From contig JAULYI010000259.1 in NCBI GenBank assembly GCA_032117915.1, positions 1-54,098 on the forward strand: a stretch of 54,098 bases of DNA, read 5' to 3'. A program made the position numbers and the translations under genes. Under the pieces are notes generated by a model, which saw only the letters and a list, made by a program, of their open reading frames with translations, did no database searches and was not told the DNA's origin. Source of the DNA: ZLKRG46 sp032117915 (GTDB lineage Bacteria; Bacteroidota; Ignavibacteria; Kapaibacteriales; Kapaibacteriaceae). Positions 1 through 8,477 of this stretch are shown piece by piece; position 1 is the stretch's first letter, and every line of letters begins with the position of its first letter.

Positions 1-448
1 CGTAGGTGAGGCAGAAAGAAGGCATCAGCGTCTTGATGATTGCCACGTCCGCTAAATAGCGAATGCAGACTATGCATACTCCAGGCACCAAGGCACGCAA
101 CCGATCCGTATCGTGTGCACACAGCGTACCGTCTTACAAACCTACGCACGTATATACGGAGGCATCAGCAAGCAAACGAACACACAACGATACGTCTACA
201 TCCTTCATACTTGACATACCTTTTTCCGGTTTGCTCTAGTCGGTCATTGTTTTCCAATCAAGTAGTTCCTTCCGAATATTCATAACCTGCAATCTCTTGG
301 CAGACTGCCAGCTCCATGATCGCAGACTCTGCCCAATCCGATAATATCCGTTCTATAAACATGGTTTATCTCGAGGTTCAGGAAGGGGCATTGTTCGAAC
401 GCGAGGCGCGTTCCTTGCCCCTTCGCAGCCAATGACGAACAATGGAGT
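1..448. other. Gene-free leader region
   Basis: I find no convincing coding sequence here. The open frames are short, begin inside low-complexity AC-rich sequence and resemble no family I know. The only structure I see is near the end: an imperfect palindrome around 355-369 and a two-tier stem-loop at 382-424, described separately. The region could hold the end of an upstream transcription unit and the promoter of the FISUMP genes, but I see no clear promoter box. Confidence 0.5.
382..424. terminator. Two-tier stem-loop, possible terminator or leader structure
   Basis: The outer arms GAAGGGGCA (382-390) and TGCCCCTTC (416-424) are perfect complements. Inside them GAACGCG (397-403) pairs with CGCGTTC (407-413) around a three-base loop. 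No T-tract follows on either strand, so this is not a textbook intrinsic terminator. It may end an upstream transcript or fold in the FISUMP leader. The pairing is visible in the sequence; the role is inferred. Confidence 0.4.
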
Positions 449-511
449 TTGTCAAAGACACTGTTCTGCCGATCTTCGTGGCCATTCTTTCATGACATTG
501 AAGACACCCAC

Positions 512-1177
512 GTGCGACTACAACTACGAATCAGCTGCACAATTGCAGCCGTCATGGCGCTTGTTGTGATAACAGCATGCAGTGATACAACGACAACGAC
601 GCCAACAGAGCCAACCGAATCCGAAGTAACGATCGGGTCGCAGACGTGGATGACACGAAATCTCGACGTTGCTTTCTTTCGAAATGGCGACACTATTCCC
701 GAGGTTAGGACCAATGCTGAATGGACGCAAGCTGCACGAGAACAACGGGCAGCATGGTGCTACTACAACAACGATCCTGCTAATGGTAAGCAATACGGCA
801 AGCTGTATAACTGGTATGCGGTGCACGATCCGCGGGGTCTTGCCCCCACTGGAATGCGCGTTGCAACGCTAAACGATTGGCAGTTGCTTGTTCAGGAGCT
901 AGGCGGCGGCCAGAAGGCCGGACTGTACCTTAAGGCCTCAGTTGGCTGGGCCAACGTTTCCAATGGCAACAACAGCAGCGGCTTCTGGGCCGTACCGGGA
1001 GGCGCACGGGATAACGATAACTTTGGACTGCTTGGCACGTTTGCCTCGATCTGGACATCCACAGACGACGATAGTCTGCATGCATGGCATGTTATCCTGA
1101 GCAGTTCTGGCAAGGATGTACTGACGTACAGTCAGGAAAAATCAAGAGGACGCTCCGTTCGCTGCATCAAGGAGTAA
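512..1177 (+). CDS. FISUMP-domain lipoprotein (first of tandem pair)
   Basis: A predicted lipoprotein made almost entirely of a FISUMP domain (Fibrobacter succinogenes major paralogous domain, TIGR02145), a family common on FCB-group cell surfaces with no established biochemical role. From the GTG at 512 it begins with a short basic segment, a hydrophobic stretch and the lipobox ITAC, then a Thr-rich linker. The domain starts at VTIGSQTWMTRNLD and carries the family landmarks WCYYNND, YGKLYNWYAV, DPRGLAPTG and a closing SVRCIKE. A TTG at 449 would add 21 residues that spoil the signal peptide, so I prefer 512, though no strong ribosome site decides it. It lies 67 bases before a clear paralogue. 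Likely an outer-membrane-anchored surface protein. The family is certain; the start is not. Confidence 0.8.
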   Translation: MRLQLRISCTIAAVMALVVITACSDTTTTTPTEPTESEVTIGSQTWMTRNLDVAFFRNGDTIPEVRTNAEWTQAAREQRAAWCYYNNDPANGKQYGKLYNWYAVHDPRGLAPTGMRVATLNDWQLLVQELGGGQKAGLYLKASVGWANVSNGNNSSGFWAVPGGARDNDNFGLLGTFASIWTSTDDDSLHAWHVILSSSGKDVLTYSQEKSRGRSVRCIKE

Positions 1178-1244
1178 GTGTCGCTCTCATGCAGCCGCAG
1201 ATTTCCTCATCACGCTTTCACAACCACCGCTGAGAGTACCATTC

Positions 1245-1901
1245 GTGCGCTATACTGGCCTTCTCTCGAACTTGCTTCTCCTGACGTTGATCTCGTGCGC
1301 AACACCGACCGAGGTTGCAGATATGTCAATCCCCACACAAGACGTTGTTACGATTGGTGTCCAAACGTGGACCACGCGCAATCTTGATGTGGGCGTGTTT
1401 CGCAACGGCGACTCCATTCCACATGCCGCAACGGATGAAGAATGGCAGAGGGCGGCACAAAGCAAGACGCCGGCTTGGTGTTACTACGATAACGACCCCA
1501 AGAACGCCTCGCGGTTCGGCAGACTCTACAATTGGTTTGCAGTGATGGATCCTCGCGGATTAGCCCCGAATGGATTTCATGTTCCAACGGATGCGGAATG
1601 GCAGATCTTGATCGACACGCTTGGTGGTGACGAGGATGCCGGCGGCGCCCTGAAAAACCAGACGGGTTGGGACGGCGGCGCAACAGAGCGCAACTCGGCC
1701 GGTTTCTATGCCAACCCCGGAGGCAGTCGACACTACGAAGGCGGCTTTAACTACTTCGGATCATTCGGCAACTGGTGGAGCACAAGCGAAAGAGATTCAA
1801 CCTTTGCGTGGGTTAGGAACATGTCGATGGACGACAACGACGTCAACCGATACTTCCTGCACAAGACGAAGGGCTTCTCCGTTCGCGTGCTTAAAGACTA
1901 G
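1245..1901 (+). CDS. FISUMP-domain lipoprotein (second of tandem pair)
   Basis: This 218-residue paralogue of the preceding gene starts at a GTG. Its short signal peptide ends in the lipobox LISC, so it should be lipidated. The FISUMP domain runs from about residue 35 to the end, with VTIGVQTWTTRNLD, WCYYDND, FGRLYNWFAV, DPRGLAPNGFHVP and a closing SVRVLKD. The two copies agree at most landmark positions, which points to tandem duplication followed by divergence. This copy keeps the more typical FHVPTDAEW segment, where the first has MRVATLNDW. It is probably cotranscribed with the first copy. Function is unknown; surface display or adhesion is a guess from the family's location. Confidence 0.85.
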   Translation: MRYTGLLSNLLLLTLISCATPTEVADMSIPTQDVVTIGVQTWTTRNLDVGVFRNGDSIPHAATDEEWQRAAQSKTPAWCYYDNDPKNASRFGRLYNWFAVMDPRGLAPNGFHVPTDAEWQILIDTLGGDEDAGGALKNQTGWDGGATERNSAGFYANPGGSRHYEGGFNYFGSFGNWWSTSERDSTFAWVRNMSMDDNDVNRYFLHKTKGFSVRVLKD

Positions 1902-2015
1902 GACCGCGGCAAGGTAGCGTCTGGAATGATCGTAGCATCATGCGTTGCAACATGAAAACCCACGGAGCACACCTGTTTGCTCCAGCCCACTGCATCCACC
2001 CTGCTTCGGAGTAGT

Positions 2016-2261
2016 ATGGCAACCGTAAATCTATCTACAGACGACCGTGAGCACCTTCGGACCACGCTTGCTAGCTACGTCGAGAGCGAACTTGGCCTAG
2101 AACTTGGTCGATTCGAAGCCGATTTCTTGGTTGACATGATCGTCGACACCTTCGGTCCGTACTTCTACAATGCCGGACTGCGTGATGCGCAGGCAGCACT
2201 GCTGCGCAGAATGGACGACATACGTAACGCCATCGATGAACTGGAGCGACCGACGTCGTGA
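2016..2261 (+). CDS. DUF2164 family protein
   Basis: A small 81-residue cytoplasmic protein of the DUF2164 family, recognised by the helical segment with ELGLELGRFEADFLVDMIV followed by GPYFYNAGLRDAQ. The family is usually about 80 residues and has no known function. The start at ATG 2016 is chosen because GGAG lies just upstream at 2008-2011 and the resulting length fits the family; an earlier in-frame start at 1977 would add 13 unconserved residues. It ends 25 bases from the convergent aspA gene. Nothing in the context points to a role. Confidence 0.8.
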   Translation: MATVNLSTDDREHLRTTLASYVESELGLELGRFEADFLVDMIVDTFGPYFYNAGLRDAQAALLRRMDDIRNAIDELERPTS

Positions 2262-2286
2262 TTTGGTTCGACGCGTTCGTGCTCGA

Positions 2287-3690
2287 CTAGTCCTTATGAC
2301 TAACCTTGGTGAGATCCAAAATGGACTCCGGCGAGAACATCTGGTCGAGCTCTTCCTGTGACAGCAGACCACGTTCCAAGACAATGACGATAACACTCTC
2401 GCCTCGCTCGTAAGCTTCCCGTGCTATGCTTGCACAGGTCTTGTAGCCAAGCTTCGGTGTCAGTGCTGTTACGATACCAATCGTCTGCAGCACCATGTCT
2501 CGCGTTCGGTTGGCATTAGCCTCGATACCAACAACACATTTATCACGCAGGAGTGTGCACGCCCGCGTCATAATGCGTAGACTCTCGAACAAGCTATAGG
2601 CAATCACCGGCTCCATGACATTCAGCTGCAACTGTCCGGCCTCGGAGGCGAACGAGATCGTTACGTCATTGCCGATGACACGGAAACATACTTGGTTTAC
2701 GACTTCGGGGATCACCGGATTCACCTTACCAGGCATGATGCTTGAACCGGGTTGCAGTGACGGCAGATTGATCTCATTCAATCCGGCACGCGGCCCTGAA
2801 GAGAGCATACGCAGATCGTTACAGATCTTCGACAGCTTCACAGCCACACGTTTCAGCACGCCAGAGATCTGGACGTAGGCACCTGTATCCCAGGTTGCTT
2901 CGATCAAATTCGCACTTAGGGTTAGTGGGATACCAGTAACGTCGCGCAAGTGCCGTATAGCCACCTGCGGATAGCCATAAGGAGCCGTGATACTTGTTCC
3001 AATTGCTGTGGCACCGATATTCACCTCGGTTACCAGGGAACGCGCTTCCTCCAGTCGCTGGATATCCTCGTCGATTGTCGTAGCAAAGGCACCAAACTCC
3101 TGCCCCATCGTCATGGGTACCGCATCCTGCAGGTGCGTACGACCCATTTTTACAACGTCCTTGAACTCCATGGCTTTGGCAGCAAACGCATCGCGCAATG
3201 GGGCCATGGCGGCAGTAAGCCCGCCAATCTCGTGCCACAGAGCTATCCGGAAGGCTGTTGGATATGCATCATTGGTACTCTGCGATCGATTCACATGATC
3301 ATTGGGACTAACAACATCATATGCCCCTTTGGGATGTCCCAGAACCTCGAGTGCCTTATTCGCTATCACCTCATTCACGTTCATGTGCGTACTTGTACCG
3401 GCACCGCCCTGGATCACATCGACAACGAATTGGTCGTCAAGTTCTCCGCGCATCACAGCTTCCGAGGCAGCGACGATCGCATTGGCGACGACCGTATCAA
3501 GCACACCAAGTTCGTGATTCGTAAGCGCGGCGGCCTTCTTGACGGCACCAAACGCATGGACGAGAGATGGCGCCGTGCTAATCGGAATGCCCGTGATCGG
3601 GAAGTTCTCGATGCCACGCAATGTCTGAACACCATAGTACACATCATCGGGAAGGTGCCGCTCGCCCAGGAAATCCGTCTCTGTTCTCAT
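2287..3690 (-). CDS. aspA: Aspartate ammonia-lyase
   Basis: A 467-residue lyase of the fumarase/aspartase superfamily that interconverts L-aspartate with fumarate plus ammonia in the cytoplasm. The aspartase form of the signature, GSSIMPGKVNPVIPEVVNQV, is present; fumarases usually have a different residue after VNP. The N-terminus RTETDFLGERHLP and YYGVQTLRGIENF are also typical of AspA, as are GGAGTSTHMNVNEV and GRTHLQDAVP. The start at 3690 gives the usual family length, and its ATG overlaps the stop of the upstream MBL gene as ATGA, so translation is probably coupled. A longer frame extends into that gene but its extra residues are not AspA-like. It is convergent with the DUF2164 gene. 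Confidence 0.93.
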   Translation of the reverse strand: MRTETDFLGERHLPDDVYYGVQTLRGIENFPITGIPISTAPSLVHAFGAVKKAAALTNHELGVLDTVVANAIVAASEAVMRGELDDQFVVDVIQGGAGTSTHMNVNEVIANKALEVLGHPKGAYDVVSPNDHVNRSQSTNDAYPTAFRIALWHEIGGLTAAMAPLRDAFAAKAMEFKDVVKMGRTHLQDAVPMTMGQEFGAFATTIDEDIQRLEEARSLVTEVNIGATAIGTSITAPYGYPQVAIRHLRDVTGIPLTLSANLIEATWDTGAYVQISGVLKRVAVKLSKICNDLRMLSSGPRAGLNEINLPSLQPGSSIMPGKVNPVIPEVVNQVCFRVIGNDVTISFASEAGQLQLNVMEPVIAYSLFESLRIMTRACTLLRDKCVVGIEANANRTRDMVLQTIGIVTALTPKLGYKTCASIAREAYERGESVIVIVLERGLLSQEELDQMFSPESILDLTKVSHKD

Positions 3691-5087
3691 ATCGTCAAGT
3701 GCTCTCGATACGTTGGTAGATAAGGTGTCAACCCAAATCGCTGCTGTAGTTGTTCTGCCAGCACAGTCCTGGCATCGTCTTCTCCGTGTGTCAGGAACAC
3801 TTGTGGACGTGATCCGGCAAGGGGCGCGAACCAATCAAGAAGATCTGCCTGTCCGGCATGAGCAGAGAACCCGCCTAAGGTGTGGATCCGTGCTCTCACG
3901 GGTAGATGGTCACCAAGAACGTAGACCTCTGGCTGACCATCCACGAGACGCCTGCCAAGTGTACCATGAGCCTGATACCCCACGATGATGACGTGCGCAG
4001 CGGGATCAGAGAGGTTTTGGCGCAGATGATGCAGGATACGACCGGCCGTGCACATGCCGCTTCCAGCGATCAGAATAAACGGGCCGGAAACATCATTCAT
4101 GGCCTTCGACTCATCTGCGGTGGCCAGCAGACGCACCCCGGCCAGGTCCAGCATGCGTTGCCCGCCTAGGGCCAGCGCCGTTGCCTGCTCATCGAACAGC
4201 TCGGGATGACGGGCGTAAATGCCCGAGGCTTCGATAGCCATAGGACTGTCCAAAAACACCGGCACCTTAGGAATGGCATGATCGCGCATGAGTTCAGCCA
4301 GATGATAAAGCACCTGCTGTGAGCGACCGATCGCAAAACTTGGAATGAAGATCTTGCCACGATCAGCCACGGCCGCACTGATGATCTCGGCGAATTCACG
4401 TACCGTCTCGTCCAGCGGACGATGGTCTCTATCACCGTAGGTCGATTCCAGGACCACGACGTCAGCACGAGGCGGCGTGACCGGGTCCTTGAGGAATGGT
4501 AGTCCCTTCGGTCCGACATCTCCGGAAAACACCACCACCACCGTGCGATCGCCCTCGGTTACGACGAGTTCAATGGAAGCCGACCCTAGCATATGTCCTG
4601 CCTCGAACATCCGCATCGAAACGCCGGTGGCCACCTCTACGTACGTCTCGTACGGTGTCTCACGGAAGCGGTCAAGCGTCGATGCAACGTCGTTCGAATC
4701 ATACAGCGGCAAGTCCTGCCTGTTCAGGGATATCCCCTTCTTCAGCGCTTTGCGCTGTTTTCTCGCGACATCGGCTTCCATGATATGTGCCGCATCCATA
4801 AGGATGAGCTTAGCCATTTCTATGGTAGCGGCGGTTGCATAGATCGCACCGCGATAGCCGCGTCGCGTCAGCAACGGCAATCGACCGCAGTGGTCAAGGT
4901 GTCCGTGCGTAAGGATCACCGCGCTGAGATCCGGCGCGTGAAGCGTATGCGGAACGATGTTTCGTGCATCGTCTTCGGCATCACCCTGAAACATGCCGAA
5001 ATCGATGAGGACCTTTGCGTGCTCGGTCGTGACAAGGTAAGCCGACCCCGTCACCTCACCGGCAGCACCGAACGGAGTTATGTGCAT
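3687..5087 (-). CDS. MBL-fold beta-CASP ribonuclease-like hydrolase
   Basis: A 466-residue zinc-dependent metallo-beta-lactamase-fold protein of the RNA-processing beta-CASP branch (CPSF73/TTHA0252-like). It begins FGAAGEVTGSAYLV, carries the metal-binding THGHLDHCGRLP motif near residue 57, a beta-CASP insert in the middle (FIPSFAIGRSQQVLY, DSPMA, then ILIAGSGMCTAGRI), and the RMMBL tail GGFSAHAGQADLLDWF with VFLTHGED. It is expected to cut or trim RNA in the cytoplasm. The ATG at 5087 fits the conserved N-terminus. A TATCTTTG box ends six bases before it, so the message may be leaderless. It overlaps aspA by four bases, an unexplained pairing. Confidence 0.9.
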   Translation of the reverse strand: MHITPFGAAGEVTGSAYLVTTEHAKVLIDFGMFQGDAEDDARNIVPHTLHAPDLSAVILTHGHLDHCGRLPLLTRRGYRGAIYATAATIEMAKLILMDAAHIMEADVARKQRKALKKGISLNRQDLPLYDSNDVASTLDRFRETPYETYVEVATGVSMRMFEAGHMLGSASIELVVTEGDRTVVVVFSGDVGPKGLPFLKDPVTPPRADVVVLESTYGDRDHRPLDETVREFAEIISAAVADRGKIFIPSFAIGRSQQVLYHLAELMRDHAIPKVPVFLDSPMAIEASGIYARHPELFDEQATALALGGQRMLDLAGVRLLATADESKAMNDVSGPFILIAGSGMCTAGRILHHLRQNLSDPAAHVIIVGYQAHGTLGRRLVDGQPEVYVLGDHLPVRARIHTLGGFSAHAGQADLLDWFAPLAGSRPQVFLTHGEDDARTVLAEQLQQRFGLTPYLPTYREHLTI

Positions 5088-5093
5088 GGTGGA

Positions 5094-5101
5094 CAAAGAT
5101 A
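5094..5101 (-). promoter_or_regulatory. TATCTTTG -7-like promoter box, MBL hydrolase-aspA
   Basis: Read on the minus strand this is an exact match to the Bacteroidota -7 consensus TAnnTTTG. Only six bases separate it from the ATG at 5087, so transcription would begin at or next to the start codon. I see no convincing -33 element at the usual distance. Confidence 0.5.
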
Positions 5102-5147
5102 CATGCCGATGCAGTGATGCCGAGTGGCAAGTGGTATTTTGCGCGCC

Positions 5148-6917
5148 ATGTCCACCACCGAAGACCAGCGTCAGCCAATTGACTATCGGCTGATGCGTCG
5201 CCTGTTCCGCTTCCTGCGTCCGTATCGAATGCATATCACAGGTGCTGTGGTACTGACGCTCTCAGCATCAGCACTTGGCCCCTTACGACCCTACCTTACA
5301 CGCATCGCCGTCGATGAACACATCGTCAAGGGTGATATGCCGGGCCTGCTTTGGTTCGTCAGCATCATCCTAGTCGTCTTGGTGCTTCAAGGGGCGTTGC
5401 AGTACGCGCTGACGCAGGTATTAACGTGGATCGGACAGCACGTTCTGCTTGACATACGAACGGCACTGTATCGACACGTGCAGAAACTGGCCCTGCGCTA
5501 TTATGACACAACACCGGTTGGACGAATCGTTACGCGCGTGACGAATGACGTGGAAACGCTGAACGAGCTGTTCTCGCAGGGCATTGTCAATATGATCGCC
5601 GATGTGATGACCATCGTTTGGATCCTTGTGTTCATGCTGCAAACGAGCATCGTCCTGACAGGTCTTACCATCATCATTCTTCCGCTGCTGCTGATCGCGT
5701 CGTTTGTCTTCCGTGCGCGTGTGCGAGTCGTGTACGCGAAGATCCGTACGCAGGTATCTCGCATGAATACGTTCATGAACGAGTTCGTTTCCGGCATCGG
5801 AGTTGTACAACTCTATCGCCAGGAATCTCGGATGATCAATGACTTTGGCGAGTTGAATCGTGAACATCGTGAGCTGCAGGACAAGAACATTTTTTACTAC
5901 GCGACGTTCTTCCCCATCGTGGAACTCCTGAGCATGACTGCCGTGAGCATCGTGCTGTTTTATGCCGCTCAGCATATGGCCAGTGGCGAGATCACGATCG
6001 GTGTGATCATCATGTTCTTTCAATACACCGAAATGTTCTTTCGGCCGGTTCGCGACCTTTCGGAGCGTTACAACATTCTGCAAAGCAGTGTCATAGCTTC
6101 TGAGCGGATCTTCGACCTCCTCGATACATCGATCGTCGTCGACGACGCCGACGATGCCACGACGTTCGATCGATTGAAGCAGGGCATATCCTTCAGCAAT
6201 GTTCGCTTTAGCTACGACGGCACGACGCCCATTCTGAAAGGCGTTACGTTCGATGTGGCGAAGGGTGAAACGGTGGCCCTTGTGGGTGCAACCGGGGCCG
6301 GCAAGAGTTCGATCATCAACCTGCTGACCCGCTTTTATGAGTTTCAGGATGGCGACATCCTGATCGATGGTCGCTCGATCCGACGATGGAAGCAGGATTC
6401 GCTTCGCAGTCGCATCGCGATCGTGCTGCAGGACGTCTTTTTGTTCTCGCGCAGCGTCGAGCAGAACGTCGCGCTGGACCGCCCGGACATTGATCGTGCA
6501 GCCGTCGAACAGGCGGCTCGCGCCCTGGGTGCCTACGACTTCATAAAGGCCCTGCCTAACGGCTTCGACACCAATGTTCGTGAGCGTGGGGCCGTACTCA
6601 GCGTTGGACAAAAACAGCTGATCAGCTTCTGTAGGGCGCTGGCGACCGATCCCGACATCCTCATTCTGGATGAGGCAACCTCAAGCGTAGACACGGCTAC
6701 AGAACAGATCATTGAACGATCGATCCGAACGCTTCTGGCAGGACGTACCAGCATCGTCATCGCTCACCGACTGAGCACGATCCAGCGCGCAAACAGGATC
6801 ATCGTCTTACACCATGGAGAGATCGTGGAGCAAGGCACCCATGCAGATCTGCTGGCAAACGACGGGTATTATGCGAAGCTGCATCGTCTGCAGTTCGCCG
6901 GACAGCAACCAAGCTAA
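5148..6917 (+). CDS. ABC exporter, fused permease and ATPase (MsbA/LmrA-like)
   Basis: A 589-residue half-transporter of the type IV ABC exporter fold. An N-terminal membrane domain of about six helices (residues 20-320) is followed by an ATPase domain with Walker A GATGAGKSS near residue 380, the Q-loop in IVLQDVFLFS, a slightly atypical signature LSVGQKQ (usually LSGGQ), Walker B ILILDEATS, the D-loop SSVD and the switch histidine in IAHRLS. It should function as a homodimer, or pair with a partner encoded elsewhere. Substrates of this family are lipids, lipid A or drugs; the sequence does not say which. The ATG at 5148 is preferred over a GTG at 5124. TATTTTG, one base short of the -7 consensus, lies six bases upstream. 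It is convergent with the next gene. Confidence 0.92.
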   Translation: MSTTEDQRQPIDYRLMRRLFRFLRPYRMHITGAVVLTLSASALGPLRPYLTRIAVDEHIVKGDMPGLLWFVSIILVVLVLQGALQYALTQVLTWIGQHVLLDIRTALYRHVQKLALRYYDTTPVGRIVTRVTNDVETLNELFSQGIVNMIADVMTIVWILVFMLQTSIVLTGLTIIILPLLLIASFVFRARVRVVYAKIRTQVSRMNTFMNEFVSGIGVVQLYRQESRMINDFGELNREHRELQDKNIFYYATFFPIVELLSMTAVSIVLFYAAQHMASGEITIGVIIMFFQYTEMFFRPVRDLSERYNILQSSVIASERIFDLLDTSIVVDDADDATTFDRLKQGISFSNVRFSYDGTTPILKGVTFDVAKGETVALVGATGAGKSSIINLLTRFYEFQDGDILIDGRSIRRWKQDSLRSRIAIVLQDVFLFSRSVEQNVALDRPDIDRAAVEQAARALGAYDFIKALPNGFDTNVRERGAVLSVGQKQLISFCRALATDPDILILDEATSSVDTATEQIIERSIRTLLAGRTSIVIAHRLSTIQRANRIIVLHHGEIVEQGTHADLLANDGYYAKLHRLQFAGQQPS

Positions 6918-6929
6918 ACGTATCAACCG

Positions 6930-8447
6930 TTACTTCGAGCGGAGGATCTTGCTCGTGATCTGCTCCCAAATGGTCGTCAGCGAAACGTCATCCTTCTTCG
7001 GACGCTGCTTGGCCAACTCGTCAAGTGCGAGCGTATCCTGATCGCTGAGACGGTACCATGCCCCGGCTTTAATGGCATCGATGTTGAAAGGACCAACGCG
7101 GCTGCGCATCACTCGTAGCGGCTCGAGCTCCAAGGACTTCAACGCCGACATTACGTCACGGATCTTTCCGGTACGATGCGTGATCTTGATCCATCCTGCT
7201 CGACTACCCTTAGCGTGATGCGATATGTCAACGATCGCTGAATCCGCCGGCCAGGCCGCAGTAAGCGCCTTCTTGAGCTTTGTAAGCTCCGTCTTCTTTG
7301 GACTGCGATGAACCTTGATCAGTAGATCAGAGGTCAGCGCAGCCACGGGTGAATCAGCCACGCGCTTATGTGCGGGATCGTTCGAGAGCACGACAATCCC
7401 TGATGCAGCCTTTGTAAGCGAACCAAGCGGCATGTACCAACCGTTACGACTCGCAAGCGTCGTATACAGACTTGGACGCCCATCCTCACGCGATCCTGCC
7501 AGGCCGCTGGGCTTGTGGAACACGATCGTGATGGGCTTGGCTGATTTTCGAAGCAACACATTGCCATCGATCGTTAGCACATCGCTGTCGACCTTCATGT
7601 GCACGTTAGGATGAATGATCGTCTGCTCGTTGACCGCCACGCGGCCTTCCAGAATGGCCTTGAGCGAGAGTGCCCGCGATGCCCATTGGTAAGAGACAAG
7701 TGACTTTACGAGTGTGGACTTCGGTTGATGCAACGGCTGCTGTCTAGGACGGCCAAGCTGAGGACGGCGGCCGCCCCCTGCTGCCGCTGCATCGGCATCA
7801 AAACGTCGACGCTCTGAGCCACGTCCCTGTGACGGAGCATATCCACCCTTACGGGGCCCACCAGCGTTGCTTGCACGACCACGGGGTCCGGGGGCGCCGC
7901 CGGGACGGCTTGCACCATCACGACCACGGGCTTCGGTCCGATCTCGCCTATCCTGTCCCGCCGGACGTCCATCGCGCGGTCGCCCGTAGGCCGGCCCGGC
8001 CGTTCTGCGCGTGCCATCTGACGGTGCATCACGACGTGTTCGCGGTTGAAATCCCTGACTTCGATCGGAACGGTTGCCGTCGTCACGTTTGCGATCATCG
8101 AATGAGCGTTGTGGCCGCTGTCGATCGTCGCGTTCGGACCGCTCGCCGCGACTGCGGAAGGTGCGCGGCCCGCGACCGACTTCGCCGCCACTGTCACGCC
8201 TGTACGACGAAGCGCCAAACTGACTCCGATTGAATTGCTCACGGTTGAAATAGCCGTCGTCTGTATCACCGGATGTTCCATTGGAACTCTTCGCGTCCTC
8301 CGAAGACCATACACGGTTGGACGAAGAGGTAGCTCGACGCGCATCAGGCCCGAAAAACGCCGATTGGTCATCAGCGTTGCTGCGTGACGTATTCCGAGCA
8401 CGGTGTTGTGGGCGTTCGTCCGGCCCGTCTTGCTCAGGCAAGCTCAT
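6930..8447 (-). CDS. Pseudouridine synthase-like protein with RG-rich N-terminus, catalytic Asp lost
   Basis: A 505-residue protein. Residues 1-240 are disordered and rich in Arg, Gly and Asp. Residues 243-300 form an S4 RNA-binding domain, and 303-475 match the RsuA/RluB pseudouridine synthase fold (FHKPSGL, then LGSLTKAASG, VLSNDP, SRVGPFNIDAI, WYRLS). Working family members have GRLD with the nucleophilic aspartate; here the tetrad is GSLT, with Thr at about residue 345 replacing Asp and Ser replacing Arg. The usual EGRNRQVRRM is also absent, replaced by THRTGKIRDVMSAL. It is therefore probably not a pseudouridine synthase and may be an RNA-binding or ribosome-associated protein. GGGGAG lies before the ATG. 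It is the last gene of the polysaccharide run, 30 bases after accA. Confidence 0.85.
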   Translation of the reverse strand: MSLPEQDGPDERPQHRARNTSRSNADDQSAFFGPDARRATSSSNRVWSSEDAKSSNGTSGDTDDGYFNREQFNRSQFGASSYRRDSGGEVGRGPRTFRSRGERSERDDRQRPQRSFDDRKRDDGNRSDRSQGFQPRTRRDAPSDGTRRTAGPAYGRPRDGRPAGQDRRDRTEARGRDGASRPGGAPGPRGRASNAGGPRKGGYAPSQGRGSERRRFDADAAAAGGGRRPQLGRPRQQPLHQPKSTLVKSLVSYQWASRALSLKAILEGRVAVNEQTIIHPNVHMKVDSDVLTIDGNVLLRKSAKPITIVFHKPSGLAGSREDGRPSLYTTLASRNGWYMPLGSLTKAASGIVVLSNDPAHKRVADSPVAALTSDLLIKVHRSPKKTELTKLKKALTAAWPADSAIVDISHHAKGSRAGWIKITHRTGKIRDVMSALKSLELEPLRVMRSRVGPFNIDAIKAGAWYRLSDQDTLALDELAKQRPKKDDVSLTTIWEQITSKILRSK

Positions 8448-8477
8448 GTTGTTACTCCCCTTGGATAGACGGATGGA

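Noticed and set aside
40..285. Possible small protein in the first 300 bases
   Set aside because: No ribosome site, unusual composition and no family resemblance; I treat the region as non-coding.
5421..6611. A 396-codon open frame on the minus strand opposite the ABC exporter
   Set aside because: It is antisense to a gene with all ABC motifs intact; its translation is low-complexity, rich in His, Asp and Arg, and resembles no family.
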